Below, piece after piece: positions 5,786 through 13,276 of a stretch of DNA of 13,509 nucleotides. The stretch is from positions 1-13,509 of the forward strand of contig DNLQ01000074.1 in NCBI GenBank assembly GCA_003488415.1, read 5' to 3'. Positions within the stretch are counted from its first letter, which is position 1; each line of letters opens with the position of its first letter. The DNA comes from Ruminococcus sp. GTDB taxonomy: Bacteria > Bacillota > Clostridia > Oscillospirales > Ruminococcaceae. Below the pieces are notes generated by a model. The model worked only from the letters and a program-made list of their open reading frames with translations. It did not search any database and was not told the origin of the DNA. The position numbers and the translations under genes were made by a program.

Positions 5786-7939
5786 TTGGCAAAGAAAACA
5801 AATGAAAAGACAGATATGATAACAAGCTATAAGCATAAGATAGTAACATTCCTGAAAGCCTGCAAAAAGGACGTTATGCCCCTCAACGAGCTGGAGACAA
5901 AGTGCCGCACCAAAAAGGGAGGCAAAACCGGTCAGGCAGACTTCGCCGAAGCATTCAGCCAGCTAAGGAACGAGGGTATCATAACTGTACGCAAGGGCAT
6001 GAAGGCTGCCCTCTGCTCACGGCTCGGTTTCCGCACCGGCGAGATAACCAGACTCAGCCGCACCTTCGGCTTCGCTGTCACTGAGGACGGAACAGAGTAC
6101 TTCATCCCCGGCAAGTGCATGATGGGCGCTATGCCCGGAGACAAGGTGCTTATATCCGACATCCCCTCACGCTCCGGAGAACCGGAGGGACAGGTGGAGG
6201 ACATACTCAGCTTCGGAAGCTCCTCACTCACCGGACGCATTGTCTTTGAGGACGGCAAGCCTTACCTCGCCCCCGATATCGCATCCCGCAGCCACCTTAT
6301 TATAGTAGCCGCCGAGAGCATTCCGTTCCGTGAAAACGATAAGGCTATGGCTGAGATAGTGTACCGGGGCAGACGCCATGCAGAGCATAAGGTGCGCATC
6401 ACAGCAGTATACGGCAGCTCTGACCTGGCTGCGTCCTGCGCTCAGTCAGTGCTTGCGGTACACGGCGCTCCCACCGAGTTCCCGGAGGAAGTGCTCAAAG
6501 AGGCAAGAAAGATCTCCGGCGGAGGAGTGCAGGAGTACGCTCTCAACAACCGTGAGGATCTGAGAGGGCTCCCCATATTCACCATTGACGGAGCTGAGTC
6601 CAAGGATCTTGACGACGCCGTTTCCGTAGAACGCAGGGGCAGCGGCTACCTGCTGGGAGTCCACATCGCCGACGTGTCACATTACGTCCGTGCAAACAGC
6701 GAGCTGGACAATGAGGCTCTGCGCCGGGGAACAAGTATATACTATGCCGACCAGGTCATACCCATGCTGCCAAAGGAGCTTTCAAACGGCATCTGCTCAC
6801 TGAATCCCGGTGAGGACAGGCTCACTCTCACCGCCTTTGCAGAGCTTGACAGCGACGGTGAGCTTACCGGATACCGCTTCTGCAAGAGCGTTATACGCTC
6901 ACGGGTAAAGGGTGTGTACTCCGAGGTCAATGCACTGCTGGAGGGTAACGCATCCCAGGAGCTGCACGACAAGTACTCCTGTGTAGCCGATGAGCTGCCC
7001 CTGATAAACGAGCTTGCAGACAAGCTCATCGCCAAGCGTAAGCGCCGTCACGCTCCGGAGCTTGAAACTACCGAGAGCAAGCTGATAATAGGCGAGGACG
7101 GTGTGTGCTGTGATGTAGTCCCACGTACCAGCGGACGTGCAGAGCGCATTATAGAGGAGTTCATGCTCACCGCCAACGAGGCTGCCGCAAGGCTTGCCGG
7201 AGAAAGGGAAGTCCCCTTTGTATACCGTGTCCATGAAGCTCCCCCGGAGGAAAAGACTGCCATGCTCTGCGAGATGCTCCGCAAGGCAGGTGTGGAATAC
7301 CCGCCCTTCCAGGAGTTCAGGCCCGTCCACGCATCCATGATACTTGAAGCTGCAAAGGGGACTGATAAGTACAGCGCTGTTAATATGATGGTGCTGAGGT
7401 CTATGGCTAAGGCAAAGTACTCCGAAGAACCTCTCGGTCACTTCGGACTCGCCCTGGCAGACTACGCACATTTCACCTCCCCTATCCGCCGTTACCCCGA
7501 CCTTGCGATACACCGTATCATAACCGATATCCTTGCAGGCTATGACAAGAAATGGCTCACGAAGCGCTATGAAGGCTTTGTACCCAAGGCTGCGGAGCTT
7601 TCCTCCAACGCCGAGGTAAGAGCAGTAACTATAGAGCGTGAATGTGAGGACATCTACAAGGCTGAATATATGAAGCAGCACGTAGGCGAAGTATTCACCG
7701 GTCATATCTCCGGCGTCACAGAGTTCGGCTTCTATGTGGAGCTGCCCAATACCGTTGAGGGAATGGTGCATATCCGCACCCTTCCGGAGGGCGAGTACGA
7801 TTACAACGAGCCTGTTGCACTGACTGAGACCTTCTCCGGAGTATCCTACACCCTCGGCATGGAGGTCAGGGTATTGTGCGCCGCAGTCAATGTCAGTGAA
7901 GGGATCATCGACTTCGTACTTGATGATGACGAGGAATGA
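5786..7939 (+). CDS. rnr: Ribonuclease R (RNB-family 3'-5' exoribonuclease)
   Basis: This 717-residue enzyme processively degrades structured RNA 3' to 5'. It begins at a TTG codon placed 7 nt after AAAGGAG (5772-5778); the next ATG (5816) is worse placed. In order there is a winged-helix segment (about 10-70), cold-shock-like OB domains (about 75-235), the RNB catalytic domain (about 255-580) and an S1 domain (about 634-712). The metal-binding acidic cluster is intact: D268, D274, D276 and D277 in TIDGAESKDLDDAV, equivalent to the catalytic Asp set of E. coli RNase R. HFTSPIRRYPDL is at 562-573. It is shorter than many RNase R proteins and ends in DDDEE directly after S1, without the usual basic tail. 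smpB, a frequent downstream partner, is not next; a lipoprotein gene is. Confidence 0.95.
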   Translation: MAKKTNEKTDMITSYKHKIVTFLKACKKDVMPLNELETKCRTKKGGKTGQADFAEAFSQLRNEGIITVRKGMKAALCSRLGFRTGEITRLSRTFGFAVTEDGTEYFIPGKCMMGAMPGDKVLISDIPSRSGEPEGQVEDILSFGSSSLTGRIVFEDGKPYLAPDIASRSHLIIVAAESIPFRENDKAMAEIVYRGRRHAEHKVRITAVYGSSDLAASCAQSVLAVHGAPTEFPEEVLKEARKISGGGVQEYALNNREDLRGLPIFTIDGAESKDLDDAVSVERRGSGYLLGVHIADVSHYVRANSELDNEALRRGTSIYYADQVIPMLPKELSNGICSLNPGEDRLTLTAFAELDSDGELTGYRFCKSVIRSRVKGVYSEVNALLEGNASQELHDKYSCVADELPLINELADKLIAKRKRRHAPELETTESKLIIGEDGVCCDVVPRTSGRAERIIEEFMLTANEAAARLAGEREVPFVYRVHEAPPEEKTAMLCEMLRKAGVEYPPFQEFRPVHASMILEAAKGTDKYSAVNMMVLRSMAKAKYSEEPLGHFGLALADYAHFTSPIRRYPDLAIHRIITDILAGYDKKWLTKRYEGFVPKAAELSSNAEVRAVTIERECEDIYKAEYMKQHVGEVFTGHISGVTEFGFYVELPNTVEGMVHIRTLPEGEYDYNEPVALTETFSGVSYTLGMEVRVLCAAVNVSEGIIDFVLDDDEE

Positions 7940-7959
7940 AGTACCGGAAAGGAAATAAT

Positions 7960-8781
7960 ATGAAAAAGACTATCGCTTTGCTTGCTGCCGCAGCTTTGCT
8001 CTGCTCAGCAGGCTGTTCAAAGAAAACTCAGGACACTTCCTCGGAAACAGGCACTTCCGCACCCGTGACAGAAGCTGCCGGAAACGAGGGAACTACAGCT
8101 CCGGAGAGTACCGAAGCCGCAGAAAGTACAGAAGCCGCATCCGGTACAAAGACCTCAGCCGCAGAGACTGCCTCACAGCAGACCGTCACCTCTGCCGCTT
8201 CGGAAGCAGTTACCGCCGCACAGAGCAGCAGCGCCGCTCCAGGCGGTTTCACATACGATCCAAACGGCGCAGTTGCCTTTGACGCTCCTCTGGAGGAACA
8301 GTCCGACGACGAGCTTATGGAAGCTGCCCAGGCACTTTTCCGCTCCGCCTGCGATACCGACTTCCGGTTCACTGTAGGCTCTCCCTATCAGCTTGATATG
8401 TCACAGTATATCGAGAACCAGTACGGCTGGCAGTTCTACCTCGTGACCGATGCCGGCAAGAACAGCCTCGCCGACGTGGAGGCGGATTACTACAAGGTAT
8501 TCAGCGACCGCTACCCCACCTCTCTCAGTGAGGTCTTCATGGAAAAGGACGGTCATGTATACTCCCTTAACGGTGAGCGTGGAGTCAACCTTTTCTACCA
8601 GTACTCCCAGATAACGGATGTCACCTCACGCACCGCCGACGAGATATTCTTCACCGTCAGCAACTACTATGACGGCTCTGCCTACGGAGGCCCGGCAGCT
8701 TACGTCCAGGACGAGGAGTTCTCAGCAGTCATCGGCAGCGACGGAGTGTGGAAGGCTGGAAAATTCCGTCTACCCTACTGA
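7960..8781 (+). CDS. Putative lipoprotein with low-complexity linker and unknown extracellular domain
   Basis: The 273-residue protein starts at 7960 after AAAGGAA; an in-frame ATG at 7936 overlaps the rnr stop but would place eight polar residues before the signal sequence. The signal is short and Ala/Leu-rich, with a lipobox-like SAGC placing the lipidated Cys at residue 19; Ser at -3 is not the commonest choice. Residues 20-92 are a Thr/Ser/Ala/Glu-rich linker with repeated TEAA and ESTEA units, suited to holding a domain away from the membrane. Residues 95-273 are a folded-looking domain rich in aromatic residues, ending GVWKAGKFRLPY. I do not recognise it with confidence; a resemblance to IseA-type inhibitors of cell-wall endopeptidases is a guess from general pattern. 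It lies 20 bp after rnr and is probably co-transcribed with it. Confidence 0.85.
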   Translation: MKKTIALLAAAALLCSAGCSKKTQDTSSETGTSAPVTEAAGNEGTTAPESTEAAESTEAASGTKTSAAETASQQTVTSAASEAVTAAQSSSAAPGGFTYDPNGAVAFDAPLEEQSDDELMEAAQALFRSACDTDFRFTVGSPYQLDMSQYIENQYGWQFYLVTDAGKNSLADVEADYYKVFSDRYPTSLSEVFMEKDGHVYSLNGERGVNLFYQYSQITDVTSRTADEIFFTVSNYYDGSAYGGPAAYVQDEEFSAVIGSDGVWKAGKFRLPY

Positions 8782-8919
8782 GAACAGCTCCGCCGTGAAA
8801 GCGGCAATACTGCAAGAGCTGTATCAGGATAACAAATACACCGCCGGATCAGGTAACAATATGAAAAAGCACAGGATCATCTACAGTCAAAATACGCCTT
8901 CAGTCCGTCCGGGAACATC

Positions 8920-8933
8920 GTATCCCGGGATAC
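8920..8933. repeat. Perfect 14-bp palindrome in the gap between the two lipoprotein genes
   Basis: GTATCCCGGGATAC is its own reverse complement. It lies 26 bp upstream of the -35 box of the next gene and has no T-tract, so it is not a normal terminator. An upstream CCGGGA (8909-8914) can alternatively pair with TCCCGG (8923-8928). The position suits a regulator site. No convincing gene is seen in the rest of 8782-8959. Confidence 0.45.
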
Positions 8934-8959
8934 AATGCAAGACTCTCTCCGGCAAGCAC

Positions 8960-8989
8960 TTGACAAGCCTGTTTTAAATATGTTATAAT
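8960..8989 (+). promoter_or_regulatory. Sigma-A promoter of the DUF4352-like lipoprotein gene
   Basis: Perfect TTGACA (8960-8965) and TATAAT (8984-8989) are 18 bp apart, with an extended TGn before the -10. It lies about 45 bp upstream of the ATG at 9034. Confidence 0.88.
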
Positions 8990-9033
8990 TATAGATGTAA
9001 CCAATAAGCTGTTATATCCTTACGGAGGAAAAT

Positions 9034-9636
9034 ATGAAAGTTAAAAAGATCATCGCCGTTATGCTTACGGCTGTACTTGCTCTTTCCGCAGCAGCAGGCT
9101 GCTCCTCATCACGGAGCAATCAAAGCAGTACCCAGAATATGCCTGCCGGAGCTGTCAAGGCTCAGAACGAGATCGCTGAAAAGGAATTCAAGATCGCTAT
9201 GACCGAGCCGGTCGACGAACACGAGACCGTTTTCCAGATCAACTCCATCGTTGATTCCGGAATGAAGACAGATGACGGAAGAAAATACATCTATCTCAAT
9301 GTTACGATAAAGAATACATCCGGTGTTGATTATGAGCTCAGCGCTCTGAACAACTTCTTCCTTCTGATGCCCGATAAGACTGAGGTCAGCTTCGACATCA
9401 GAACCCAGATCTATGCCGGAAAGAACTTCAAGGGCTATACCGAAAGCCCCTTCGTAGTTGCTGCCGGTACTGAATTTACCGGTTACATCGGCGGATTCCT
9501 GCTGGATGAGAATATCACAGACTTCACAGTCTGCTTCTTCCCTACTCAGGACGACGCCCGCAACAAGACAAGTATCATCAAATGTGACGTCAAGGCTGCT
9601 GACATGGTAGCTCCGCCTGCTGACTTCATTGGCTAA
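9034..9636 (+). CDS. DUF4352-like lipoprotein
   Basis: The 200-residue protein starts at 9034 after a GGAGG site (9024-9028). Residues 1-22 are a lipoprotein signal with AAAGC, giving lipidated Cys23, then a short Ser/Asn/Gln-rich stretch. The rest resembles the immunoglobulin-like DUF4352/telokin-like fold: KYIYLNVTIKNTSGVDYEL at about 88-106 (the vxvxxkNts pattern), then a strand with FFLLMPDKTEVSF, and a later FTGYIGGFLLDEN. These domains occur on surface lipoproteins of many Firmicutes, with no established general function. It has its own promoter and terminator, so it is a single-gene unit. It is convergent with the flippase gene. Confidence 0.85.
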   Translation: MKVKKIIAVMLTAVLALSAAAGCSSSRSNQSSTQNMPAGAVKAQNEIAEKEFKIAMTEPVDEHETVFQINSIVDSGMKTDDGRKYIYLNVTIKNTSGVDYELSALNNFFLLMPDKTEVSFDIRTQIYAGKNFKGYTESPFVVAAGTEFTGYIGGFLLDENITDFTVCFFPTQDDARNKTSIIKCDVKAADMVAPPADFIG

Positions 9637-9663
9637 CACTTATACCATCTTCATCTATACCTT

Positions 9664-11277
9664 TCAACAGGCAGCTTTTCGGCTGCCTGTTGTTTTTATG
9701 AGCCGTTTCCCTACTGACAGCCACAGTGCCGCTATATAAACTGTTCCGCCGATAACTGCGGAAAGAAGTATCTGTAGGATGATGCCTGCACCGCTGCGGC
9801 AGGATATATCTGCGGCAAGCCATGCGCTGCCGGCACAGACTGCTCCCGAGTACAGTACAGCTCCAAGCTCCCTGAGGCGAAGTCTGACACCTGTGCAGGA
9901 GAGATATATGTATACCGCAAGAGAGAGTATCACTGCATAGCATACAGAGGTGGATACTGCCGCACCGTCCGCTCCCATGGACGGAACGAGCAGAAGGTTC
10001 CCGCACAGCTTCACTGCTGTCCCGGCAAGCATTATCCACAAAGGAGCAAAGGGCTTACCTACCGCCTGGAGCATACTGAACAGCGGGAAGGACAGACACA
10101 GGCAGAGCATTCCCGGCATAAGCAGTCTCAGGGCATTGACACACAGCTCCGCCTCGGCTGCTCTGCCCGGAAACAGCAGCGTCAGTACCTGCCCGGAGAG
10201 AACTCCCAGTCCTGCGGCACAGGGTACCGCTATAAGAGCTGCAGTCACAAGCGCCTGAGAGGTGCTTTCCTCCAGTGTCTTCCTGTCCCCTGACGTCCAC
10301 GCTCCGGTCACTGCCGGCAGCGCTCCCTTGCCAAGCATATTCGTGATCCCCGGCACAAGATTGAACACCGTCAGGGCTATGCCTGCAAAGGAGCCGTATA
10401 CAAAGCGTGGGTAGTCCTCCGGGGATACCCCTGCCGGGAGCGCCGAAAGCACGGGTACTGTCACGCTTCCGATTATGGTACACATATCCACGATACCGGT
10501 AAGATTGGTGACAAGGGCGCTGAGTCCCGTGGGGAGAGAGGTGCGCACAAGCTCCGAAGCAGTTTCACGCCGGCTCGCATGGAGACCTCCGCTGCATTCC
10601 GGGACACATGACGGCAGCAGCCGCAGTACCGCAAAGAACAGAACTCCGCCGGCTGAACCGAGAGTCACGCCCAGTATGCCTGCCGCTGCCGCAACAGAGC
10701 GCACGTCGCTCACCCAGGGCAGCACCTCCAGCAGCTCCCTTCCATGAGACACTGTATATCCGCACAGTGCCAGTCCTGCCCCTGCACGTACTATCCCTTC
10801 GGCAGTCTGAGAGAATGCCGTAGGGTACATATTGCTCATACCCTCGTAATAGCCTCGCTCCGCCGCAGTCACGCAGCCAAGAAGCACCGCCGGAGCTATC
10901 ATCATTATTGCAGGAGCAGCTTCATTGCTCCCGCAGCTCCACCGGCTGAACGGCACAGCCAGCATCAGTATCAGTCCGCTGCCAGCAAGACCTGCCGCCG
11001 AAAACACCGCCAGTGCCATGCGCCGGACTCTCAGTGCGTCCCCGTACAATCCCAGAGCCGCATACCTTGCTGTCATACGTGCGGCGGCAGAGGATATCCC
11101 CGAGGCAGTAACGGCGTATACCGGCATGAATATAGTGTAGGCACAGGAGAAACAGCTCATGCCTACTCCGCCCAGCATATTCGTCAGAGGCAGCTTGAAT
11201 ACCGCTCCCAGCACTTTTGCGGCTGCGGCAGAGAGCATAAGTATCACCGAGCCTTTTAGAAGATCCTGTTTCTTCAT
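9664..11277 (-). CDS. MOP-superfamily lipid-linked oligosaccharide flippase, SpoVB/MurJ-like
   Basis: This 537-residue integral membrane protein is almost entirely hydrophobic segments (about 14 by eye). It opens with a typical SpoVB/Wzx/MurJ start, KGSVILMLSAAAAKVLGAVF and KLPLTNMLGGVGMSCF, followed by YTIFMPVYAVTASGISSA and an RYAALG loop. Members move undecaprenyl-linked precursors (peptidoglycan lipid II or polysaccharide units) across the cytoplasmic membrane. Which substrate this one moves cannot be told from sequence alone. The start at 11277 follows AGGAGGTG; an upstream in-frame ATG at 11316 has no such site. The last seven codons and stop lie in the hairpin of the opposite gene's terminator. 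No clear promoter was found upstream on this strand. Confidence 0.87.
   Translation of the reverse strand: MKKQDLLKGSVILMLSAAAAKVLGAVFKLPLTNMLGGVGMSCFSCAYTIFMPVYAVTASGISSAAARMTARYAALGLYGDALRVRRMALAVFSAAGLAGSGLILMLAVPFSRWSCGSNEAAPAIMMIAPAVLLGCVTAAERGYYEGMSNMYPTAFSQTAEGIVRAGAGLALCGYTVSHGRELLEVLPWVSDVRSVAAAAGILGVTLGSAGGVLFFAVLRLLPSCVPECSGGLHASRRETASELVRTSLPTGLSALVTNLTGIVDMCTIIGSVTVPVLSALPAGVSPEDYPRFVYGSFAGIALTVFNLVPGITNMLGKGALPAVTGAWTSGDRKTLEESTSQALVTAALIAVPCAAGLGVLSGQVLTLLFPGRAAEAELCVNALRLLMPGMLCLCLSFPLFSMLQAVGKPFAPLWIMLAGTAVKLCGNLLLVPSMGADGAAVSTSVCYAVILSLAVYIYLSCTGVRLRLRELGAVLYSGAVCAGSAWLAADISCRSGAGIILQILLSAVIGGTVYIAALWLSVGKRLIKTTGSRKAAC
9666..9697 (+). terminator. Intrinsic terminator of the DUF4352-like gene, inside the end of the flippase gene
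   Basis: AACAGGCAGC (9666-9675) pairs perfectly with GCTGCCTGTT (9682-9691) and is followed by GTTTTT. The same bases on the minus strand encode the flippase residues G-S-R-K-A-A-C and stop. There is no T-tract in the minus direction, so it works mainly for the plus-strand gene. Confidence 0.9.
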
Positions 11278-11408
11278 TCCTGCACCTCCTGAGTCACACC
11301 GGTATTTCATCTGCAATTTCTACGTACTGCTGCAAAACCGGGATCATGTCCGCTGTCTCCCTCGCCGGATGCGTGTGAGATAAACAGTACTTTTTATCAA
11401 AATATATG

Positions 11409-11437
11409 TTGCAAAACACGAAAATATGTGGTATAAT
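11409..11437 (+). promoter_or_regulatory. Sigma-A promoter of the aminotransferase-trpS run
   Basis: TTGCAA (11409-11414) and TATAAT (11432-11437) are 17 bp apart, with TGTGG directly before the -10. It is followed by a leader of about 70 nt. In the 238-bp gap 11278-11515 the rest shows only the ribosome site of the divergent flippase gene and a small dyad. Confidence 0.85.
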
Positions 11438-11458
11438 TATTTAGTGTAACTGCTTATA

Positions 11459-11471
11459 TGACCAAAGGTCA
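11459..11471. repeat. Inverted repeat TGACC-AAA-GGTCA in the aminotransferase leader
   Basis: The two 5-bp arms are perfect. The element lies about 20 bp after the -10 box and 45 bp before the ATG. It could be an operator or a small RNA hairpin; no T-tract follows. It is too short to be sure. Confidence 0.3.
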
Positions 11472-11515
11472 GAATAATACAGAATCTACATACCAAGAAA
11501 GGCTGGTAAAATACA

Positions 11516-12709
11516 ATGGAATATAAGTTTTCCGACAAGGTCAGCAGTCTGAAGGCTTCTGCTATCCGTGAGATACTCAAGTTCACATCAGATCCCGAAG
11601 TCATCTCCTTTGCTGCCGGAAATCCCGCTCCGGAGGCTTTTCCAAAGGAGAGGATCGCTGAGCTTTCCGATCAGCTTCTCAGAGAAGAGCCTATTCTCGC
11701 TCTCCAGTACAGCGTTACCGAGGGCTACACCCCCCTCCGTGACTTCCTCAAGGACTGGATGGCCTCAAAGGGCTGCTTCCACAAGGAGTTCGATGACCTT
11801 ATCGTTACTTCCGGCGGTCAGCAGGCTAACGAACTGTCCTGCAAGGTGCTTCTCAACGAGGGCGACACCCTCCTCTGCGAGTCACCCAGCTTCATCGGTT
11901 CACTCAATGCCTTCCGTTCCTATAACGTGAACCTCGTGGGCATTGATATGGACGATGACGGCATAAACCTTGAAAAACTGGAGGATGCGCTCAGAACTCA
12001 GCCCAATGTCAGAGTGCTGTACCTCATCCCCAACTTCCAGAACCCTACCGGAAGAACTATGTCACTGGCAAAGCGCAAGGCTGTATATGAGCTTGCCTGC
12101 CGCTATGACTTCATAATCCTGGAGGACGATCCCTACGGCGAGCTGAGATTCGCAGGAGAGAATATCCCCACTATCAAGAGCCTTGATACCGAGGGAAGAG
12201 TTATCTACTCCAGCACCTTCTCAAAGCTGATCTCACCCGGATTCCGCACAGGCTTCGTTTCAGCACCTGCCCCGATCATACAGAAGATCGTTGTCTGCAA
12301 ACAGGTATCAGACGTCCATTCAAATATATGGGCTCAGGTGCTCTGCTACCGCTTCATGACCACTGTTGACCGTGAGGCTCACTTCAACAAGCTCCGTGAG
12401 ATCTACCGTAAGAAGTGCGACCTGATGTGCAGCTACATCGAGGGCGGCTTCTCCGACAAGATCTCATATATCAGACCGCAGGGCGGACTCTTTATATGGT
12501 GCAATCTCCCCGAGGACTGCGATATGAACGGCTTCTGCCGCAAGGCTGTACAGGACTACAAGGTAGCTGTAGTCCCCGGAAATGCCTTCAATATCAGGGA
12601 GGGCGACGTAAGCCACTCCATCCGCCTGAACTACTCCACTCCCACTGACGATCAGATCAGAAAGGGTATGGAGATACTCTCAAAAATGACAAAGGAAATG
12701 CTGGACTGA
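11516..12709 (+). CDS. PLP-dependent aminotransferase, fold type I (class I/II, MocR/2-aminoadipate aminotransferase-like, no HTH domain)
   Basis: The 397-residue cytoplasmic enzyme transfers an amino group between an amino acid and a 2-oxo acid. Its N-terminus, FSDKVSSLKASAIREILKF and VISFAAGNPAPEAFP, is typical of the subfamily containing 2-aminoadipate and aromatic or branched-chain aminotransferases. Key residues are present: N176-P-T-G179, D204-D-P-Y207, the PLP lysine K237 in SSTFSKLISPGFRTGF, and R370 in SIRLNYS for the substrate carboxylate. Substrate specificity cannot be fixed from sequence. The start is chosen by family alignment; the ribosome site is weak (AGAAAGG, 13 nt away). 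It leads a run with the 172-residue unknown gene and trpS. A role in aromatic amino acid metabolism is a tempting inference from trpS, not shown. Confidence 0.93.
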   Translation: MEYKFSDKVSSLKASAIREILKFTSDPEVISFAAGNPAPEAFPKERIAELSDQLLREEPILALQYSVTEGYTPLRDFLKDWMASKGCFHKEFDDLIVTSGGQQANELSCKVLLNEGDTLLCESPSFIGSLNAFRSYNVNLVGIDMDDDGINLEKLEDALRTQPNVRVLYLIPNFQNPTGRTMSLAKRKAVYELACRYDFIILEDDPYGELRFAGENIPTIKSLDTEGRVIYSSTFSKLISPGFRTGFVSAPAPIIQKIVVCKQVSDVHSNIWAQVLCYRFMTTVDREAHFNKLREIYRKKCDLMCSYIEGGFSDKISYIRPQGGLFIWCNLPEDCDMNGFCRKAVQDYKVAVVPGNAFNIREGDVSHSIRLNYSTPTDDQIRKGMEILSKMTKEMLD

Positions 12710-12748
12710 CAAACTCCCGGCAAACCAAGATAAGAAAGGAAAATCACT

Positions 12749-13267
12749 ATGCCAACCAACGACAGATACCCCGTTACACAGAAGTACCTGATGACAAGAG
12801 GACAGGCTATCAATTTCCCCTCTGAGTTCTTCAACAACATGAACCTCAAGAGAAACGATGTTTTCGGCGTTGTTATTGATATCCCCATGCCTGCCAGCGT
12901 TCTCACAACAATGGTATGCTTCATCAACGGTGCAGCTAATCTCTATTTCAACAACGGCGGCGAGTACTCCGGTGCTTCACAGCGCTACAGAAATCTCGTT
13001 ATGCTCACTAACGCAATGGTACAGAATACCAATGCCCTTCTGCCAAAGTGCGAGAAGGTCACTTCCTACGACCTCCCCAGAGGTCTTTCACACAACATCT
13101 TCCTGCTCACCAAGGGCGGCATCTACAAGACTCAGGTACATCCCGGCATCATCCCGGAGACCGAGCCTGAGCTCCGTTCCGTATACGTTCTCTATCAGCG
13201 TGTTCTCAATGAGCTGAGATCATGCCAGCTCAAGGACGAGGCTGAACAGCGTAAGGCTGGGAAATAA
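12749..13267 (+). CDS. Unrecognised conserved-looking protein of 172 residues
   Basis: A clear gene: ATG at 12749 follows GAAAGGA, codon use matches its neighbours, and it sits 39 bp after the aminotransferase and 9 bp before trpS. The protein is soluble, with no signal peptide or membrane helix. Its N-terminal half looks beta-rich (DVFGVVIDIPMP, TTMVCFINGAANLYFNNGG), its middle helical (YRNLVMLTNAMVQNTNALLP), followed by KGGIYKTQVHPGIIP and a charged C-terminal helix ending in KDEAEQRKAGK. The GGEYSG and FNNGG loops are glycine-rich. No catalytic motif is recognisable to me. Context suggests co-transcription with the enzymes on both sides; the function is unknown. Confidence 0.85.
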   Translation: MPTNDRYPVTQKYLMTRGQAINFPSEFFNNMNLKRNDVFGVVIDIPMPASVLTTMVCFINGAANLYFNNGGEYSGASQRYRNLVMLTNAMVQNTNALLPKCEKVTSYDLPRGLSHNIFLLTKGGIYKTQVHPGIIPETEPELRSVYVLYQRVLNELRSCQLKDEAEQRKAGK

Positions 13268-13276
13268 GGTGAGCCC

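Noticed and set aside
6899..7771. 290-codon open frame antisense to rnr
   Set aside because: It lies entirely opposite the strongly supported RNase R gene, and its protein has no recognisable domain. It is a by-product of codon bias.
8861..8977. Possible 38-residue small protein beginning ATGAAAAAG
   Set aside because: No ribosome binding site, Pro/Ser/Gly-rich product, and its end overlaps the -35 box of the next promoter.
9109..9639. 176-codon open frame antisense to the DUF4352-like lipoprotein gene
   Set aside because: The plus-strand gene has a promoter, ribosome site, lipobox and terminator; the antisense frame has none of these.
10744..11259. 171-codon open frame antisense to the flippase gene
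   Set aside because: Its composition is His/Arg/Ser-rich as expected from a reversed hydrophobic gene, with no ribosome site and no family resemblance.
11438..11515. T-box or other riboswitch in the aminotransferase leader
   Set aside because: The leader is too short and has no T-box consensus segment, only a 5-bp-arm dyad.
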